Positions 1 to 10,813 of a stretch of DNA of 64,000 nt are shown in pieces. Both the position numbers and the translations under genes were made by a program. The first letter of the stretch is position 1. The number at the start of each line of letters is the position of its first letter. Origin of the DNA: Gremmenia infestans (lineage: Eukaryota; Ascomycota; Leotiomycetes; Helotiales; Hamatocanthoscyphaceae); NCBI GenBank assembly GCA_032629725.1, contig JAFEVB010000022.1:496001-560000 (forward strand), read 5' to 3'. The notes under the pieces are model-generated. The model was not told the origin of the DNA, ran no database searches, and saw nothing but the letters and a program-made list of their open reading frames with translations.

Positions 1-1
1 G

Positions 2-730
2 ATCACCCCTCCTTTCACCTTCGATACGAACCACAGTACAAAGCTAGCCCCGCCAACAATTACACCCGCCGACTCGGATTCCGAAGAGAAGCCTAGACCT
101 GCTGGAGAACCGAAGTCTTTCTTCTCGCCATTCTCCTCCCCATCGTGTACCCTTACTCAAAGCGGTCCTCCCTCGCCCTACGTCGAGAGTGTGGAAAGCT
201 TGCAGTCGACACAAATCTCAGATGCGCCCCTCTATTCCGATGACATGGAAATGTCAGACTCTGTCCACCTTTCACCCGGGTCCTTCCACAACGAACCGCC
301 AATGAGTATTACCGGTCGAATCCCCACACCAATCCACTCCTCATTCGCGCCCTTCATTCGGGCCGAAAAAGCATCTATTCACCACGATGTCGACTTTGCA
401 GACGACGAGGCTATAGTAGACAAATTCAGGCGGGCTCGGCGATTGCCAAGTCCCATTAGTGAAGGGGAGATGAGCCCAAGCGTGATTGTGGATGGTCTAG
501 GAGACATGCAGATGGAAGTCGATGGAACGTCACAAACCGATAAGGAGACGCCTACGAAGAAAGGTCACACACGGTCGAAGCATAGCCTGAGGAATTGGCA
601 TGGTTCTGGAGGAGATCTGAGTATTACCACTGGCGTAAAGAAAAGCTTTAGCATGGGCTATAGAGCTGATTGCGAGAAGTGTCGGATGAAGGTTCCTGGT
701 CACTTTAGTCACATCATTACTGTGGATTAA
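2..730 (+). CDS. C-terminal part of an uncharacterised fungal protein (5' end cut by window edge)
   Basis: The reading frame is open from the first bases of the window to the TAA at 728-730, about 242 residues, so this is the 3' end of a larger gene. The visible part is mostly low-complexity and Ser/Pro/acid-rich, as in a disordered region. The last 40 residues are different: a basic stretch followed by GYRADCEKCRMKVPGHFSHI, which holds a CxxC pair and looks like a conserved fungal C-terminal motif. There is no recognised catalytic domain, and I do not assign a function. It converges with the thiolase gene, 290 bp away. Confidence 0.7.
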   Translation: MTPPFTFDTNHSTKLAPPTITPADSDSEEKPRPAGEPKSFFSPFSSPSCTLTQSGPPSPYVESVESLQSTQISDAPLYSDDMEMSDSVHLSPGSFHNEPPMSITGRIPTPIHSSFAPFIRAEKASIHHDVDFADDEAIVDKFRRARRLPSPISEGEMSPSVIVDGLGDMQMEVDGTSQTDKETPTKKGHTRSKHSLRNWHGSGGDLSITTGVKKSFSMGYRADCEKCRMKVPGHFSHIITVD

Positions 731-1020
731 TTTGCTCCAAGGAGAGAGGTGGTCAGAAGAAGCGGTCTGAATTTTGATGCTCCAAGCCGAGCTGGACACA
801 TTACATCTCGTTCATTATGACCGCCGCTTTCATGTTTGGGACGAGGATATATCACAGCGGTTTAGCAAGCACGGCGTCGGGGAATTACGAATTATGGGAT
901 GATATGAAAATTTGCTTTCCTTAACATAGATTTTATTGCTTAATGGGTAAACCATAATGCACAAAGGTAGGGAAATAGGAGTTGCCGAATATGCGCAATT
1001 CTTATTTTGTACAATATACC

Positions 1021-2283
1021 CTATTCTCTTACGAACAATCCTGCCATACCCATACCAGTGCCAATACACATACTCACAACACCAGTCTGTAAACCCTGTC
1101 TCTCCATCTCTGGCATCAAGCCTGCTAACATCCTCGCACCTGTAGCTCCAAGAGGATGGCCGAGAGCAATAGCACCACCCTTAGGGTTCACCCGGCCCTC
1201 TTCCATTGCCTTCTCCAGGCCTAGCTGTCTCAAGCAATAGAGGGCCTGGCTAGCAAACGCCTCATTGATCTCCCAAAGCCCCACATCCTCCGTCTTCAAG
1301 CCTGTATATTCCAACAACTTTGGAATAGCAAGCGCAGGCCCAATGCCCATCTCATCAGGCCTACACCCCGCAACCTGCGACCCCGCCCACTTCCCGATAA
1401 TAGAACTCGAAAGCCCGAGCTCAGTAGCCGTGCTCCGTCTCATCATCAGCGTCGCCGCAGCCCCATCTGAAATCTGCGACGAGTTTCCCGCCGTCGACGT
1501 CCCATCCTGCTTGAATGCAGGCTTCAGCTTGCCCATCCCCTCCAAGGTAATATTCGTCCGAATGCCATCATCCCTAGTAACAGTAACATCCTGCATTTCT
1601 CCCACCTTCTTCCCGCTTTTGTCAATCTCCTGATACCGTGTCTGTACCGGCACGATCTCCTTATCGAACAGTCCATCCGCTTGTGCTTTCGCGGCCCGCT
1701 GATGTGACTGGACTGCAAACGCATCTTGGTCTGCACGACTGACACCATATCGCTCTGCTACGTTCTCGGACGTCAGGCCCATGGGCATAATGCAATCCCT
1801 CGCGTCCTTGACGCTGCTTTCAACCAGCTCAGGCCACAAGACCGTAGGAATAGCTCTAGAGGCATAATTACGCGTCATGCTCTCCATCCCTCCCCCAATC
1901 CCGACATCAATCATGCCCGTGGCAATCTGATGTGCTACATTCGTGATGGCGCTCAGACTCGAACTGCACGCTCTGTTGACCGTGTAGAAGGATGTGGTGG
2001 TAGGGATACCGGCGTGGTTCATGGCCATGCGTCCTGCCTTTGAACCGCCGAGTTCTGAGAGCACGACACCGATCGCGACATCGTTGATGAGGGCCGGGTC
2101 GAGGTTGGGGTTTGCGGCGAGCGTGGCGCGTAGGACGGTCGCGAGGAGCTCTTCCGGGTATGCGTCTTTGAGGTGGCCTTTGTAAGAGCGAGTTATGGGG
2201 GTGCGGAGGGAGGAGAGGATTACGATGTCGGTGGGTGCTTTTTGAAGGATTGAGCTGAGGCCTTTGCGGATTGGGCCGGACAT
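1021..2283 (-). CDS. 3-ketoacyl-CoA thiolase / acetyl-CoA acyltransferase
   Basis: This is a single-exon thiolase of 420 residues, the usual length for the family. It performs the last step of fatty-acid beta-oxidation, thiolytic cleavage of 3-ketoacyl-CoA to acetyl-CoA and a shortened acyl-CoA. Visible active-site elements are the acyl-accepting Cys106 (NRACSSS), the NEAF block at 340-343, His376 in GHPLGATGAR, and the proton-donor Cys406 in CIGTG. The start is set at the internal ATG at 2283; the frame runs on upstream but the added 31 residues look like leader. The N-terminus (RKGLSSILQK) only loosely resembles a PTS2 signal, and there is no SKL-type C-terminus. A peroxisomal location is therefore expected from the family rather than shown. 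A TATA-like tract lies about 120 bp upstream near 2399-2410. Confidence 0.92.
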   Translation of the reverse strand: MSGPIRKGLSSILQKAPTDIVILSSLRTPITRSYKGHLKDAYPEELLATVLRATLAANPNLDPALINDVAIGVVLSELGGSKAGRMAMNHAGIPTTTSFYTVNRACSSSLSAITNVAHQIATGMIDVGIGGGMESMTRNYASRAIPTVLWPELVESSVKDARDCIMPMGLTSENVAERYGVSRADQDAFAVQSHQRAAKAQADGLFDKEIVPVQTRYQEIDKSGKKVGEMQDVTVTRDDGIRTNITLEGMGKLKPAFKQDGTSTAGNSSQISDGAAATLMMRRSTATELGLSSSIIGKWAGSQVAGCRPDEMGIGPALAIPKLLEYTGLKTEDVGLWEINEAFASQALYCLRQLGLEKAMEEGRVNPKGGAIALGHPLGATGARMLAGLMPEMERQGLQTGVVSMCIGTGMGMAGLFVRE

Positions 2284-4153
2284 TTTGAAATGGGGTGTGG
2301 GGAAGCTTCCGCGGTGGGGAGAATAGAGCTTTCGTCGAGAGTGAATGGGAAGAGAAAGTAAAGCAAGACTATACAAATTCTAGTTCTCAGCTAAAGCAGA
2401 AATATATAAAAAGAAGAAAGAAAAACGAAAAGCTGGAGAAGTTATGAAACAAAATATCGTCCCCGATCTTTCCTCGACCATAGCTCCGGCAGCTCTCCTC
2501 GGGAAGAATTAGGGTTGATTTCTCATGAGTCCGATGTGGGGAAAATTTGCAAGAATAGGTAGAAAGCCACCTTACGTACTTATATTGTAACTATCTAATC
2601 AAATACGATTGAAAAAAAGAGATACTTAAGCCCATTATATTCTTTTTCTATGCTCTATTCTATTGGAAATTTTAAATATAAATTGTATGGCCTTTATTAA
2701 AAAATACCAGACTTCATATTTTGGTTTCGCTCAAATCGGACTCGTGAGAAATCTACCCAAGAAGCATGCGGGGAGAAGTCAGCCAATAGCAGCCCTGCAG
2801 GATAAAGACTCATCCGCAACCCGTCTCGATTTGGAAGTGTTCGACTCGAATTGTTTTGTTGCACTTCGCATTTTTGCTCGCCCTTCTTTGTCCCCAGATT
2901 TTCTGGACACGTGAGCTAAAAATTGGTGGGGAGATGTGAATGAAAAAGGGGCATTATTGGAGGAATGAATAGAGAAGTATCATGCTATCTGGGAGGAAAT
3001 GAGGAATATACTGGAGATATCCATGGCAAAGAGAGCTAGATGAGACAAATATACAAATAAATTAATGGATTGAGTAGGAATTCAACTTAGGTTTATCGCA
3101 CATTTGCGCGAGCTGAAGCTAGACTGTATTTCGAGCATTTAGATAGGCAAACATGATACGCTTGTGAAGATGCAATAGTTTATAAGATGTTCTTTGTGTT
3201 AGAGAGGGTATGGGAGATTTTTATAGGAACGGAAGAAGATTCTACTAAGTGTTTAGGTCGAAGTGTGCGATATTCTAGGTTATCATCGCTCACTTCTCGT
3301 CCCATGTAAGAGTACTTACGGGCTGTACCTAGGTATATGACTATCATGCCAAGTGGTAATCGTTCTCTCTTTCTTTATTCCTCAAGTCCATTCAATTCCC
3401 TTTAGAAATGTTTTTGTTGGAAGTTTTTTCCTTGTCAACCGGAGGTCCTTCGCATTTCCACCACCCCACCGAGTCACGGTCCAGAAAATGAGGGAAGGGC
3501 TTGGTGGGCTTCGGAGGGCCATCTTCCAGCCATCAAAAGCATGCCTTCAAGCCTGGTACCAATAACTCCAATAAACAAATTCTGCATCCTCTCCTTTTTC
3601 CACGAATGGGATGTTCTCCGTTTATTGCTAGTGATGCATGCAAAGACTTTGGCGAACGGGATTTACAGTACCCGTACGAGATCGGATCGGATAGGGGTGG
3701 ATTTGGGGCAGGGGCTACTCAATACAATGTGGCTAAATTGCTACACCACGATGTTCTGATTTCTCTTAGGCACGTTAGGTGGCAGACAAGTGAGAGGTCC
3801 AACACAGTTCATGTAGATTGTGATACCTCGGAGGCACGACATATAATTGCTTGCAGATACGAAGTATTGCCTGTAGCTGGCTCACTGCATTTAGCTTCTC
3901 GCATCGGCGCGATATTACAAGACATTATCTATACATCTCCACGAGCCGCGTCCGTGTTTGCGCCAATCATTGGCAAGTCTACTCCACGGCGGGTGACTTT
4001 CACTGTTTGCTGCATCGTCCATCGCGGGATATCTTCACGTATCTGCTAATTCTGATTCCTTGGCCATAAGATGAATGAGGAATGATGGAAAGTGTCTCTC
4101 CGTGCGAAGTGCAACAAGAATCCTTTCTGAGTACTCTGCTTGACGGGTTGGTA
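2284..4153. other. Intergenic, 1.9 kb, no supported gene
   Basis: This stretch lies between the 5' end of the thiolase gene and the 3' end of the DUF2458 gene. It is A+T-rich from about 2560 to 3250. Several open frames of 60-180 codons occur at 3350-4070, but they overlap each other, mostly lack an ATG in good context, and show no recognisable domain. I see no tRNA or repeat in it. Confidence 0.6.
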
Positions 4154-5006
4154 TTACTCACTGCAGAGATCCTCCAAGAAGGCAAGCATCTTCCGCTGCA
4201 GCTTCACCAACTTAGCTTCATCGATCATCCCACCCTCATCTTTGCCGGGTCCGCTCTCTGCCTCTTTCCTAGCTGGTTTCACAAGGTCCCCTTTCGTTCC
4301 GAAAAAAGGCACACCAAAGCCTCTTAGTCTGGTGCTCATCTCTCTCACCATTTGCATCTGCGCCCTGTGGACCTTCATGTCGAAAGTTTGAAGTTCTTTT
4401 GCTAGTTCCTCTGGGGTGTTGTTGGAAGGTGCAGTTGAGATAGCTCCACCAACAGCCTTTCTATATCTCATTAATACTTACATCAACTACTTTATATAAA
4501 AAACAACTTACAAGACCTCATCTAGTTTCTTCTGACCTTCCTCCCGCCCCTTCTGCTTTTCGACCAGAGCCTTCCGACCATTGAACCATTGCTCTTCATG
4601 CTCATGCTGAACTTTGATCATCTAGGTGATGGTCAGTTATCGAGATCAATGAACAAGGGATAGAAACACGAACTCGTCGGATCTCATTGATGATAGTGTC
4701 ATGCTTAGCAACCGTCTTCATGACACAGCGTAGTCCAGCCGACCACTCGATAATAGAAGCAGGTTCAATAACATTTGGTAGAGCATTGACAGGGGCCGAA
4801 GGCTTAGGACCCTGAGAGGCTATATCCAGCTGTTGCTGCCATGCTTGCTGGTATGCATGAGATGGTTGGACATGAGTTTTCACGGCAGATTGCGATTGAG
4901 GCTGAGGCTGAGATTGCTGCTGCTGCTGCTGATTTTGAGAATTGAGATCGGCTAGAGTCTTGAGAATTGATGCCAGATCCGGCGTTTGTTGACCGTTGGA
5001 TGACAT
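4154..5006 (-). CDS. DUF2458 family protein, uncharacterised
   Basis: Three exons (5006-4674, 4621-4512, 4460-4154) code for 249 residues. Both introns are about 51 nt and GT-AG (GTTCGT...CTAG; GTAAGT...ATAG). The N-terminus is Gln-rich, with a CAG-type polyQ tract at about 4911-4930. The conserved part begins near residue 80 (EPASIIEWSAGLRCVMKTVA) and continues through charged helices such as QHEHEEQWFNGRKALVEKQK, spanning the exon 1/2 and 2/3 joints (LDEVL/KAVGG). This pattern matches the fungal DUF2458 family as I remember it. No biochemical role is known to me. It shares a 357-bp promoter region with the divergent COX14-like gene. Confidence 0.72.
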
Positions 5007-5363
5007 TGCTTAATGGTCTTGACTTCAAAAGGGTTAATGTTGCAGCTTTGAGTCTCTAGGATTCCATTCTTTGAGATGAGAAGGAAGTTGCAGCGCTATT
5101 TACGTCTTGAAATAATTCTGAGCTACCATGAAGCAAATCTTTATTCAATAACATTTATTAAATAGTCAATTTAATTGCGTTGAAGACGAAAGAAGTTGTC
5201 TGGTTCCACAGCAAACAGGAGCCGAGTATTTCCGCGCCGCTAACAATCTCCAAGGATCATCTCAAAAATCGCCTGACATTGTAACCCCGACAAATGTAAA
5301 TACAGCCACCAGCAATCCTCCTCATATCCTCCCTCGGTGCCAATACCACTGGGTACTCCCAAT
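5007..5363. promoter_or_regulatory. Shared divergent promoter region
   Basis: These 357 bp separate two genes transcribed away from each other (DUF2458 leftward, COX14-like rightward). No specific factor site stands out. Confidence 0.5.
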
Positions 5364-6269
5364 ATGACGAAATCTGCGACAGATGCAACGCGATTCACAT
5401 CGACAATGCCGCACGCCTCCGCCAAACCTTCACCCTCAAGGCCCCAAAAAAAAGGAACTCCAGGTCCAGCGGGCGAGACGCCCCGAGAAAAGGTTGCTAG
5501 ATTAAGAGCTGCTGCGGATCGAGCTCGCAATGATCAGGTCACGGCAATAGATAGGTTCTTGGTGAGGGGACGGGTGTGGGCAGACCGGGCTCATAAAATT
5601 ACGGCTGTAACTTTGATGGGAGCTACTTGTACGCCCTCCCTCTTCCCAATCTCTTATTTCTTGTCCACATAAGGATGTTTAGGTATGTAAGAAGCTAATG
5701 GATACCGAACAGTCGTCGCAGGAGTCGTAACAGTCTACGCTCTAGGAGACATGATGATTTACAACCGCAAAAAAAGAGCCGAGTTCTTCGCGGAGGAGAA
5801 AGCTCAACACGCCTCTGCTATCGAGAATGCTCGGCGAAAAATACAGACTGGCAGTGCCAATGAAGAAGATATCCGGTTTATTGCCTTGGTGGAAGCTCAT
5901 GCCGCAGAGGTGGAGGCCAAGGCGAGAGCGAAGGCCGAGAATTCGATATTTAAAAAGGGGAAGCAGTTTTTGTTCTCTGGGCTTAAGAGAGAAGAGGGTG
6001 GTGATGAGGTGGGGACTGGTGAGAATCGATTAGGGTATGAGGGGCTGAGTGAGGAGGATGATGTTATGGGGGAGCGGGAGAGTGATATCGTGCGTGCGAT
6101 TGAGGAGAAGAAGATGGGGATTGCGGATAAAGCGAAACATGCATTTGAGAATGAGAAGGAAAGGCAAAGGAGTGGAGGGCCATTGGACCGGATAGGGGCC
6201 GCGCCAAATACGAATGGAGATGAGAAGCCAAAGTCGAATGGTTGGTTCTCTTGGATGACTGGGAGGTGA
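5364..6269 (+). CDS. COX14-type cytochrome c oxidase assembly protein, mitochondrial inner membrane
   Basis: Two exons (5364-5628, 5713-6269) code for 273 residues; the intron is GTACGC...ACAG with branch site GCTAAT. The N-terminus has the family look (SATDATRFTSTMPHAS, then a GETPREKVARLRAA helix). One transmembrane helix lies at about residues 81-99 and is formed across the splice joint. A long charged helix with Ala/Glu/Lys repeats follows. This arrangement fits fungal COX14-domain proteins that assist Cox1 maturation in the inner membrane. The extended, Lys/Glu-rich C-terminus is much longer than yeast Cox14. An earlier in-frame GTG exists at 5337, but the ATG at 5364 is the natural start. 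The family call rests on remembered similarity. Confidence 0.62.
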
Positions 6270-6382
6270 TGTATGAACGGTGGTGTACATATGGATATAA
6301 GAGTGTATTATACGGGAAAAGGTTTAGATGTATGAGATGGGCGTTTGATATTGTTAATACCTCCTGTACAAAGCGGAGCTCT

Positions 6383-6985
6383 TCAATCTATCCACCCTCT
6401 CTTCTCATCTATCCACGTCTTCTCGACCTTCTCTTCCTCAGTCCTCCCTTTTCCCGTCTTCTCGATCTTCTTTTCCTCCGTCCTCCCTTTTCCCGTTTCC
6501 TCAGTCCTCTTCCTCACCTTTCGATTCCCGCCAAACCTGAACCACCCCGCAAGACCCCGCTCCCCAGCCTGCTTCTCACGCCATATCGACTCCAACTCCT
6601 CTTCTCTCCAGCCGTTCATCGCCACCTTCCTCTCTTCAAACAATTTCTGCCTGACCTTCTCATTCTTATCAACCTCTGCAATCTTCCTCCGCAATTTCTG
6701 CTTCAGCATAAAACTCTCCATCTCTATGTCGTGTTGAAGGCTTGGACGCTCTAGCGTCAGAAAGGTCTTCCGGCCATCATTGAAACCTTGCAAGTACTCC
6801 GAACTAGGTCCAGTGCCAGTTTGCTCGGGTTGTTGTGTCTCGGTAAGGGGCGAATTGGGGATCTGATGGGGGGTTTGTGGGAGGAAGTTTATGGTGCTGC
6901 TGCCTAGAGAATAGAAAATATAGGCTACAAGCAGGAAACAGATAGCTATCCCAATCTGGGAAGAGGGTTCGAGATGGGATGTCAT
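6383..6985 (-). CDS. Small single-pass membrane coiled-coil protein, unknown function
   Basis: This intronless gene of 200 residues converges with the COX14-like gene. Residues about 10-28 form a hydrophobic helix (IGIAICFLLVAYIFYSL). A Pro/Gln/Thr-rich linker follows, then a long charged alpha-helical region. The C-terminus carries an imperfect tandem repeat (TGKGRTEEKKIEK then TGKGRTEEEKVEK), seen in DNA as a pyrimidine-rich duplication near 6410-6500. The topology suggests an anchored protein with a long soluble coiled coil. I do not recognise the family. Confidence 0.6.
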   Translation of the reverse strand: MTSHLEPSSQIGIAICFLLVAYIFYSLGSSTINFLPQTPHQIPNSPLTETQQPEQTGTGPSSEYLQGFNDGRKTFLTLERPSLQHDIEMESFMLKQKLRRKIAEVDKNEKVRQKLFEERKVAMNGWREEELESIWREKQAGERGLAGWFRFGGNRKVRKRTEETGKGRTEEKKIEKTGKGRTEEEKVEKTWIDEKRGWID

Positions 6986-8026
6986 ACCAAAAAAATGTCT
7001 TTCTACCTAACGTTTCAAAATAAATGAAACGTTTGTTGGAAAATGGGAGCTGTAAAGGTTCTTATAGCCTCATTCAGCTGAAAATGGGTCGTTGTGAGGC
7101 TGCAGTAAGGCTGAGTGTCACCTGAGGCTATGCATACAGTACCAAGATATCTAATGCACCTACTAGCACCATACCTAAAGTTTGGATTCAGCCCGTTCTA
7201 AATTTATATACTTGTTACTTGTAGGCTTTCCCAAAGGATGATTCGCACAATTAGTGAAAGTTTAACTTCAACCTCAACATCAAGAATCCATCGCCAATAG
7301 TGTAGACTCTGCCAGAGCTTGATTCGGCATATGGTTTGCCAATTGGTCACATGAGATAGAACTTACCCCCTTTCAAGTTCAAGAGACTTTAAACAGCGTT
7401 GAGATCTAGGAGGAAAATATATTTCTAGGAGTCTATGTGCTTGTACTTGTACTTCGTAGACTTGTATTACGGATACGGAGTAGTAAGGATCGATGTGGGG
7501 TCGTTGCCAAGAGCGCGGCGCGGCTTCTAGTATGATTTCAGGGGCTTCCTTTGAATAATCCCTTCCCACCCCACCTCCCACCGGGCATAATCGGCCATCC
7601 TTCATTGCAAGTATTCGTTACTTGCTTCGGTGAGCTAAGTTACTTCGTATCTGTCTGCAACCTTCACAGCCAATGGATTCTGAGTGGGAATGTGTACATG
7701 GCGGGCCAGATCGCCAACCAACCCCAGCCAGAATGGTTCCTGATGGAGAAGCTCGTCCCGTCTGTCTGACCTCTAAGCGTGCGCCATTTCCTCAGGCCAG
7801 TGCAGCAAATGCCTGTCTCATGATGTCAGGCGCAACACCTTGATTGTCGCCGTCGCGGGCTTCCTCTAATAAGGTAGGAAGGTAAGGTACTGTGGGAAGA
7901 TCTTGTCTTGTCTCCCGTTTCTTGTCTGTCTCTTTCGTTTTGAACAACTTCTACCACTCTGAACCAAATGAATTGAGAATATAACCTCTTATTGTATATA
8001 TTCCTGTTTTCTCCTTTCACACCACT
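6986..8026. other. Intergenic, 1.0 kb, divergent upstream region
   Basis: This stretch lies upstream of both the 200-residue membrane protein (leftward) and the Kelch gene (rightward). It is A+T-rich on the left. A few open frames of 60-80 codons are present without support. I see no RNA gene. Confidence 0.5.
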
Positions 8027-10813
8027 ATGGCTTCATTGAAACGCGACATTCCAGACCGAGGAAGAACAGGCAGGCCCTGCTTCACTTCTCACAAAACCGC
8101 AGATCGGTTGTGGGAAGGTGAACAGCGAGGTTCGACGCCCTCGAAACCGAAGCCTCACAGGCGGTCCATTTTCAAGGAAGAGGGACTCGATGACCTACAT
8201 TGCTCCGTCCATCCTTCCCATGCCAATAACGCGACTGATAATTCAACTCCCTCATTTACGATTGCGAGGCCAGATACCCCGACAACATTCGATGAGATCT
8301 TAGGCAATGACGGGGAGAAAGAAACTCCAGAGTCGAGGGCGAGGAGAGAAAACCCTTCATTGTTTTCGAAGCTTGTCAAGGGACAGAGGCCAGTTATCAA
8401 GAGCTCCGCAACAGCCCCTCCAAGCTCATTCCCCTCGGTGTCCAGAACTGCATTGATTGCTTTCTTGATTGCTGTGGTAGTGCCCGGGTTTCGGTACGGT
8501 AATGGCATTATTAGCGGTGCAGATGCGGGTTTAATACCAGAGGGTATTCTGGTCGAAAATGGGAGCACGATAGAAGGAAGAGCCGATAGTCCGACCGATG
8601 TCTGTACGAGATGGGCTCACCAGGGTAATGCAGCCCATTCGGTTTGTTAATGAAAATACTAACAAAATGACAGCGGCAAACGTCAACGGAACTTTATATA
8701 TTTATGGTGGAAATGCAAAATCATCAAGCTCACAAACTTCCAATACGTGGAGTAAGTCTTCAAGATATCCTCAATGATGTTGGCATTTATTGATCGCATT
8801 CCAGACAACAATTTCCTCTCGCTTGACCTTACAAAGTCCTGGCAGGCGGCTTCTCCAGCATTAACAGGTCTTCCACAGCCTTCGGGTCCACCCGCAGTGG
8901 CTCTAGGCGCATTGTGGAGTTCTTACAACTCATTATTCGTCTACGGTGGCATGTTCTCAGATAGCCCTGTGGTCGATCCGCTACCTGTGTCTACGTGGGA
9001 GTACAACATCAAATCCTCGCAATGGATAGAGCATACAAACCCGCAAACCTCCCCAGGAAACTATTCTGACGGGGGAGATCAACCAGTTCAGAGAGCAGCT
9101 GAAGGGGCTGGACTCAGTGTTCCAGAGCTGGGAAGAAGCTGGTACTTTGGCGGGCATCAAGATAGTCATACGACTCAAGGTTGGACAACCGAGGTTTGGA
9201 GGATATACTTGAAGAGCTTTCTCGAATTCACTCACCCTGGATATGCCAATACTGGTGTAACCTCACTGGGTAGCTCGAAAGCTGCGGGCTCAGATGGCGT
9301 TTATCGGAACATCACCCAAGGCGGTGTCCAGGCAGATGATGGTTTTACTGAGCGAGCAGATGGCGTTCTGGTATACATTCCTGGCTGGGGTGATGAGGGT
9401 ATTATTCTTGGGTTGGCAGGAGGCACAAATACGACTTTTGTAAGTATTTTGCCTTAAAAGACTATATCACGCTAATTGTTTCAGACGGAAATGAATATCA
9501 TCGATATATACGATGTTGCGAACTCCACTTGGTATAAGCAATCCACCTCAGGTACTAGCCCTCAAATTCGCGTTGATCCTTGTGCAGCGGTAGCAGCTGC
9601 GCCTGACGGAACGAGCTTCAATGTCTATCTTTACGGGGGACAAAATCTCATACCCGCCGATAATCAGACCCAATTCTCTGATATGTGGATCCTCACCATC
9701 CCATCATTCACCTGGGTCCAAGTTAATATGAATGGTCAATCAGAGCCTCCTGCCCGAGCAGGTCATACCTGCACAATGCGAGATGGCCAGATAGTGGTAG
9801 TTGGAGGCTATGTGGGAAAAGACATATCTTGCGATAGTCCAGGGATCTACGTCTTCAACGCTTCGTCTTTACAGTGGAGTAATGGCTTCACAGCTCTCGC
9901 TTCATCCGGTAGCGAATCCGAGACCCAACAAGCCCAAGATTCCTCTGTCCTTCAAGGCTCAATAGGCTACCAAGTACCAGGCCTTGTGCAATCCATCATC
10001 GGAGGGTCTTCACAGGGAGGCGCCACAGCAACCTCACCAGCAGCCGGCTCCGCAACCGCTGGTCCTATAGCTACAGGAAAGCCACCTAGTTTCACAGTAA
10101 CAAGGTCTGGATCAACAGTCGTCCAAACATCTAATCCAACAGGAACCAGCGCATCAGGCGGGGCAGGACAGTCATCCACAGCCAGGAAAGCAGGACCAAA
10201 CGTCGGAGCAATCGCAGCCGGAACAATAGCAGCAGCACTAGCAGTCTTAACCGGCTACCTAGCATTCTGTACTTGGCTCTACAGGCGACAACTAAACCTC
10301 TACAAGAACCACGTTGCAATGGCTCAACGAACGGCATTTAACAACAGTCCCGAAGGCGTTTCCTGGACTGGCAGAAGCAGCGAGAAAGGAGCAGGAGCCG
10401 GTGCTGGTGCTTCGCTGGGACCCTTCGGCACATCTGTTGGTGGATCGGGAAGTACAGGACGGCCTTCGAATGTCGGGAGTAGCGGTTCTGGACTCACTTA
10501 TCCGAGTCCGTATTCAGGCGCCACTGGAATACCAGCATCGTCTATACCGACGCCGGTAGATTCCCGTACGGGTGGATACGGTGGTGGGAGTATGCCAGGC
10601 GGTGGTGCTGCCGGGCAGGGGTATGGACGGCTTAGTGAAGAGGGTTCGGAATACCATGGTGCTGGTGCTGGGTTTGGACGCACGCCGGGGAGTCGGCACA
10701 GTGGAAGCTCAGCTCATTCGTCAGCGGCGGACTTATTAGGTGGGCAGGAGCCGAGTTTCTTTAATGTGGTGATGAATCCTAGGAGGACGTTAAGGGTTGT
10801 GAATTCCGATTAG
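8027..10813 (+). CDS. Kelch-repeat membrane/cell-surface protein
   Basis: Four exons (8027-8624, 8674-8751, 8805-9439, 9485-10813) give 879 residues in one continuous frame; the introns are 45-53 nt. A basic, disordered N-terminus of about 138 residues precedes a short hydrophobic segment (TALIAFLIAVVVPGF, about 141-155). The middle region has Kelch-type blades with repeated YGG motifs (NGTLYIYGGN, SLFVYGGM, NVYLYGGQ, GQIVVVGGY). A Ser/Thr/Gly-rich stalk then leads to a second hydrophobic helix at about 678-700, followed by basic residues (WLYRRQ) and a Gly/Ser-rich tail. This fits fungal Kelch proteins often annotated as cell-wall-anchored. The beta-propeller is probably extracellular, with both ends facing the cytosol. 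The ligand is unknown. Confidence 0.78.

Noticed and set aside
3353..4069. Overlapping open frames of 70-182 codons on the plus strand
   Set aside because: The longest lacks an ATG start, the frames overlap each other, the composition is not protein-like, and I find no splice pattern that would give a recognisable domain.
5145..5165. AACATTTATTAAAT resembling the inner end of the 44.3-kb element
   Set aside because: The similarity covers only about a dozen A/T-rich bases with no inverted partner nearby.
6242..6754. Long plus-strand frames rich in Pro/Leu/Ser
   Set aside because: They are the complement of the Lys/Glu-rich C-terminus of the minus-strand membrane protein.
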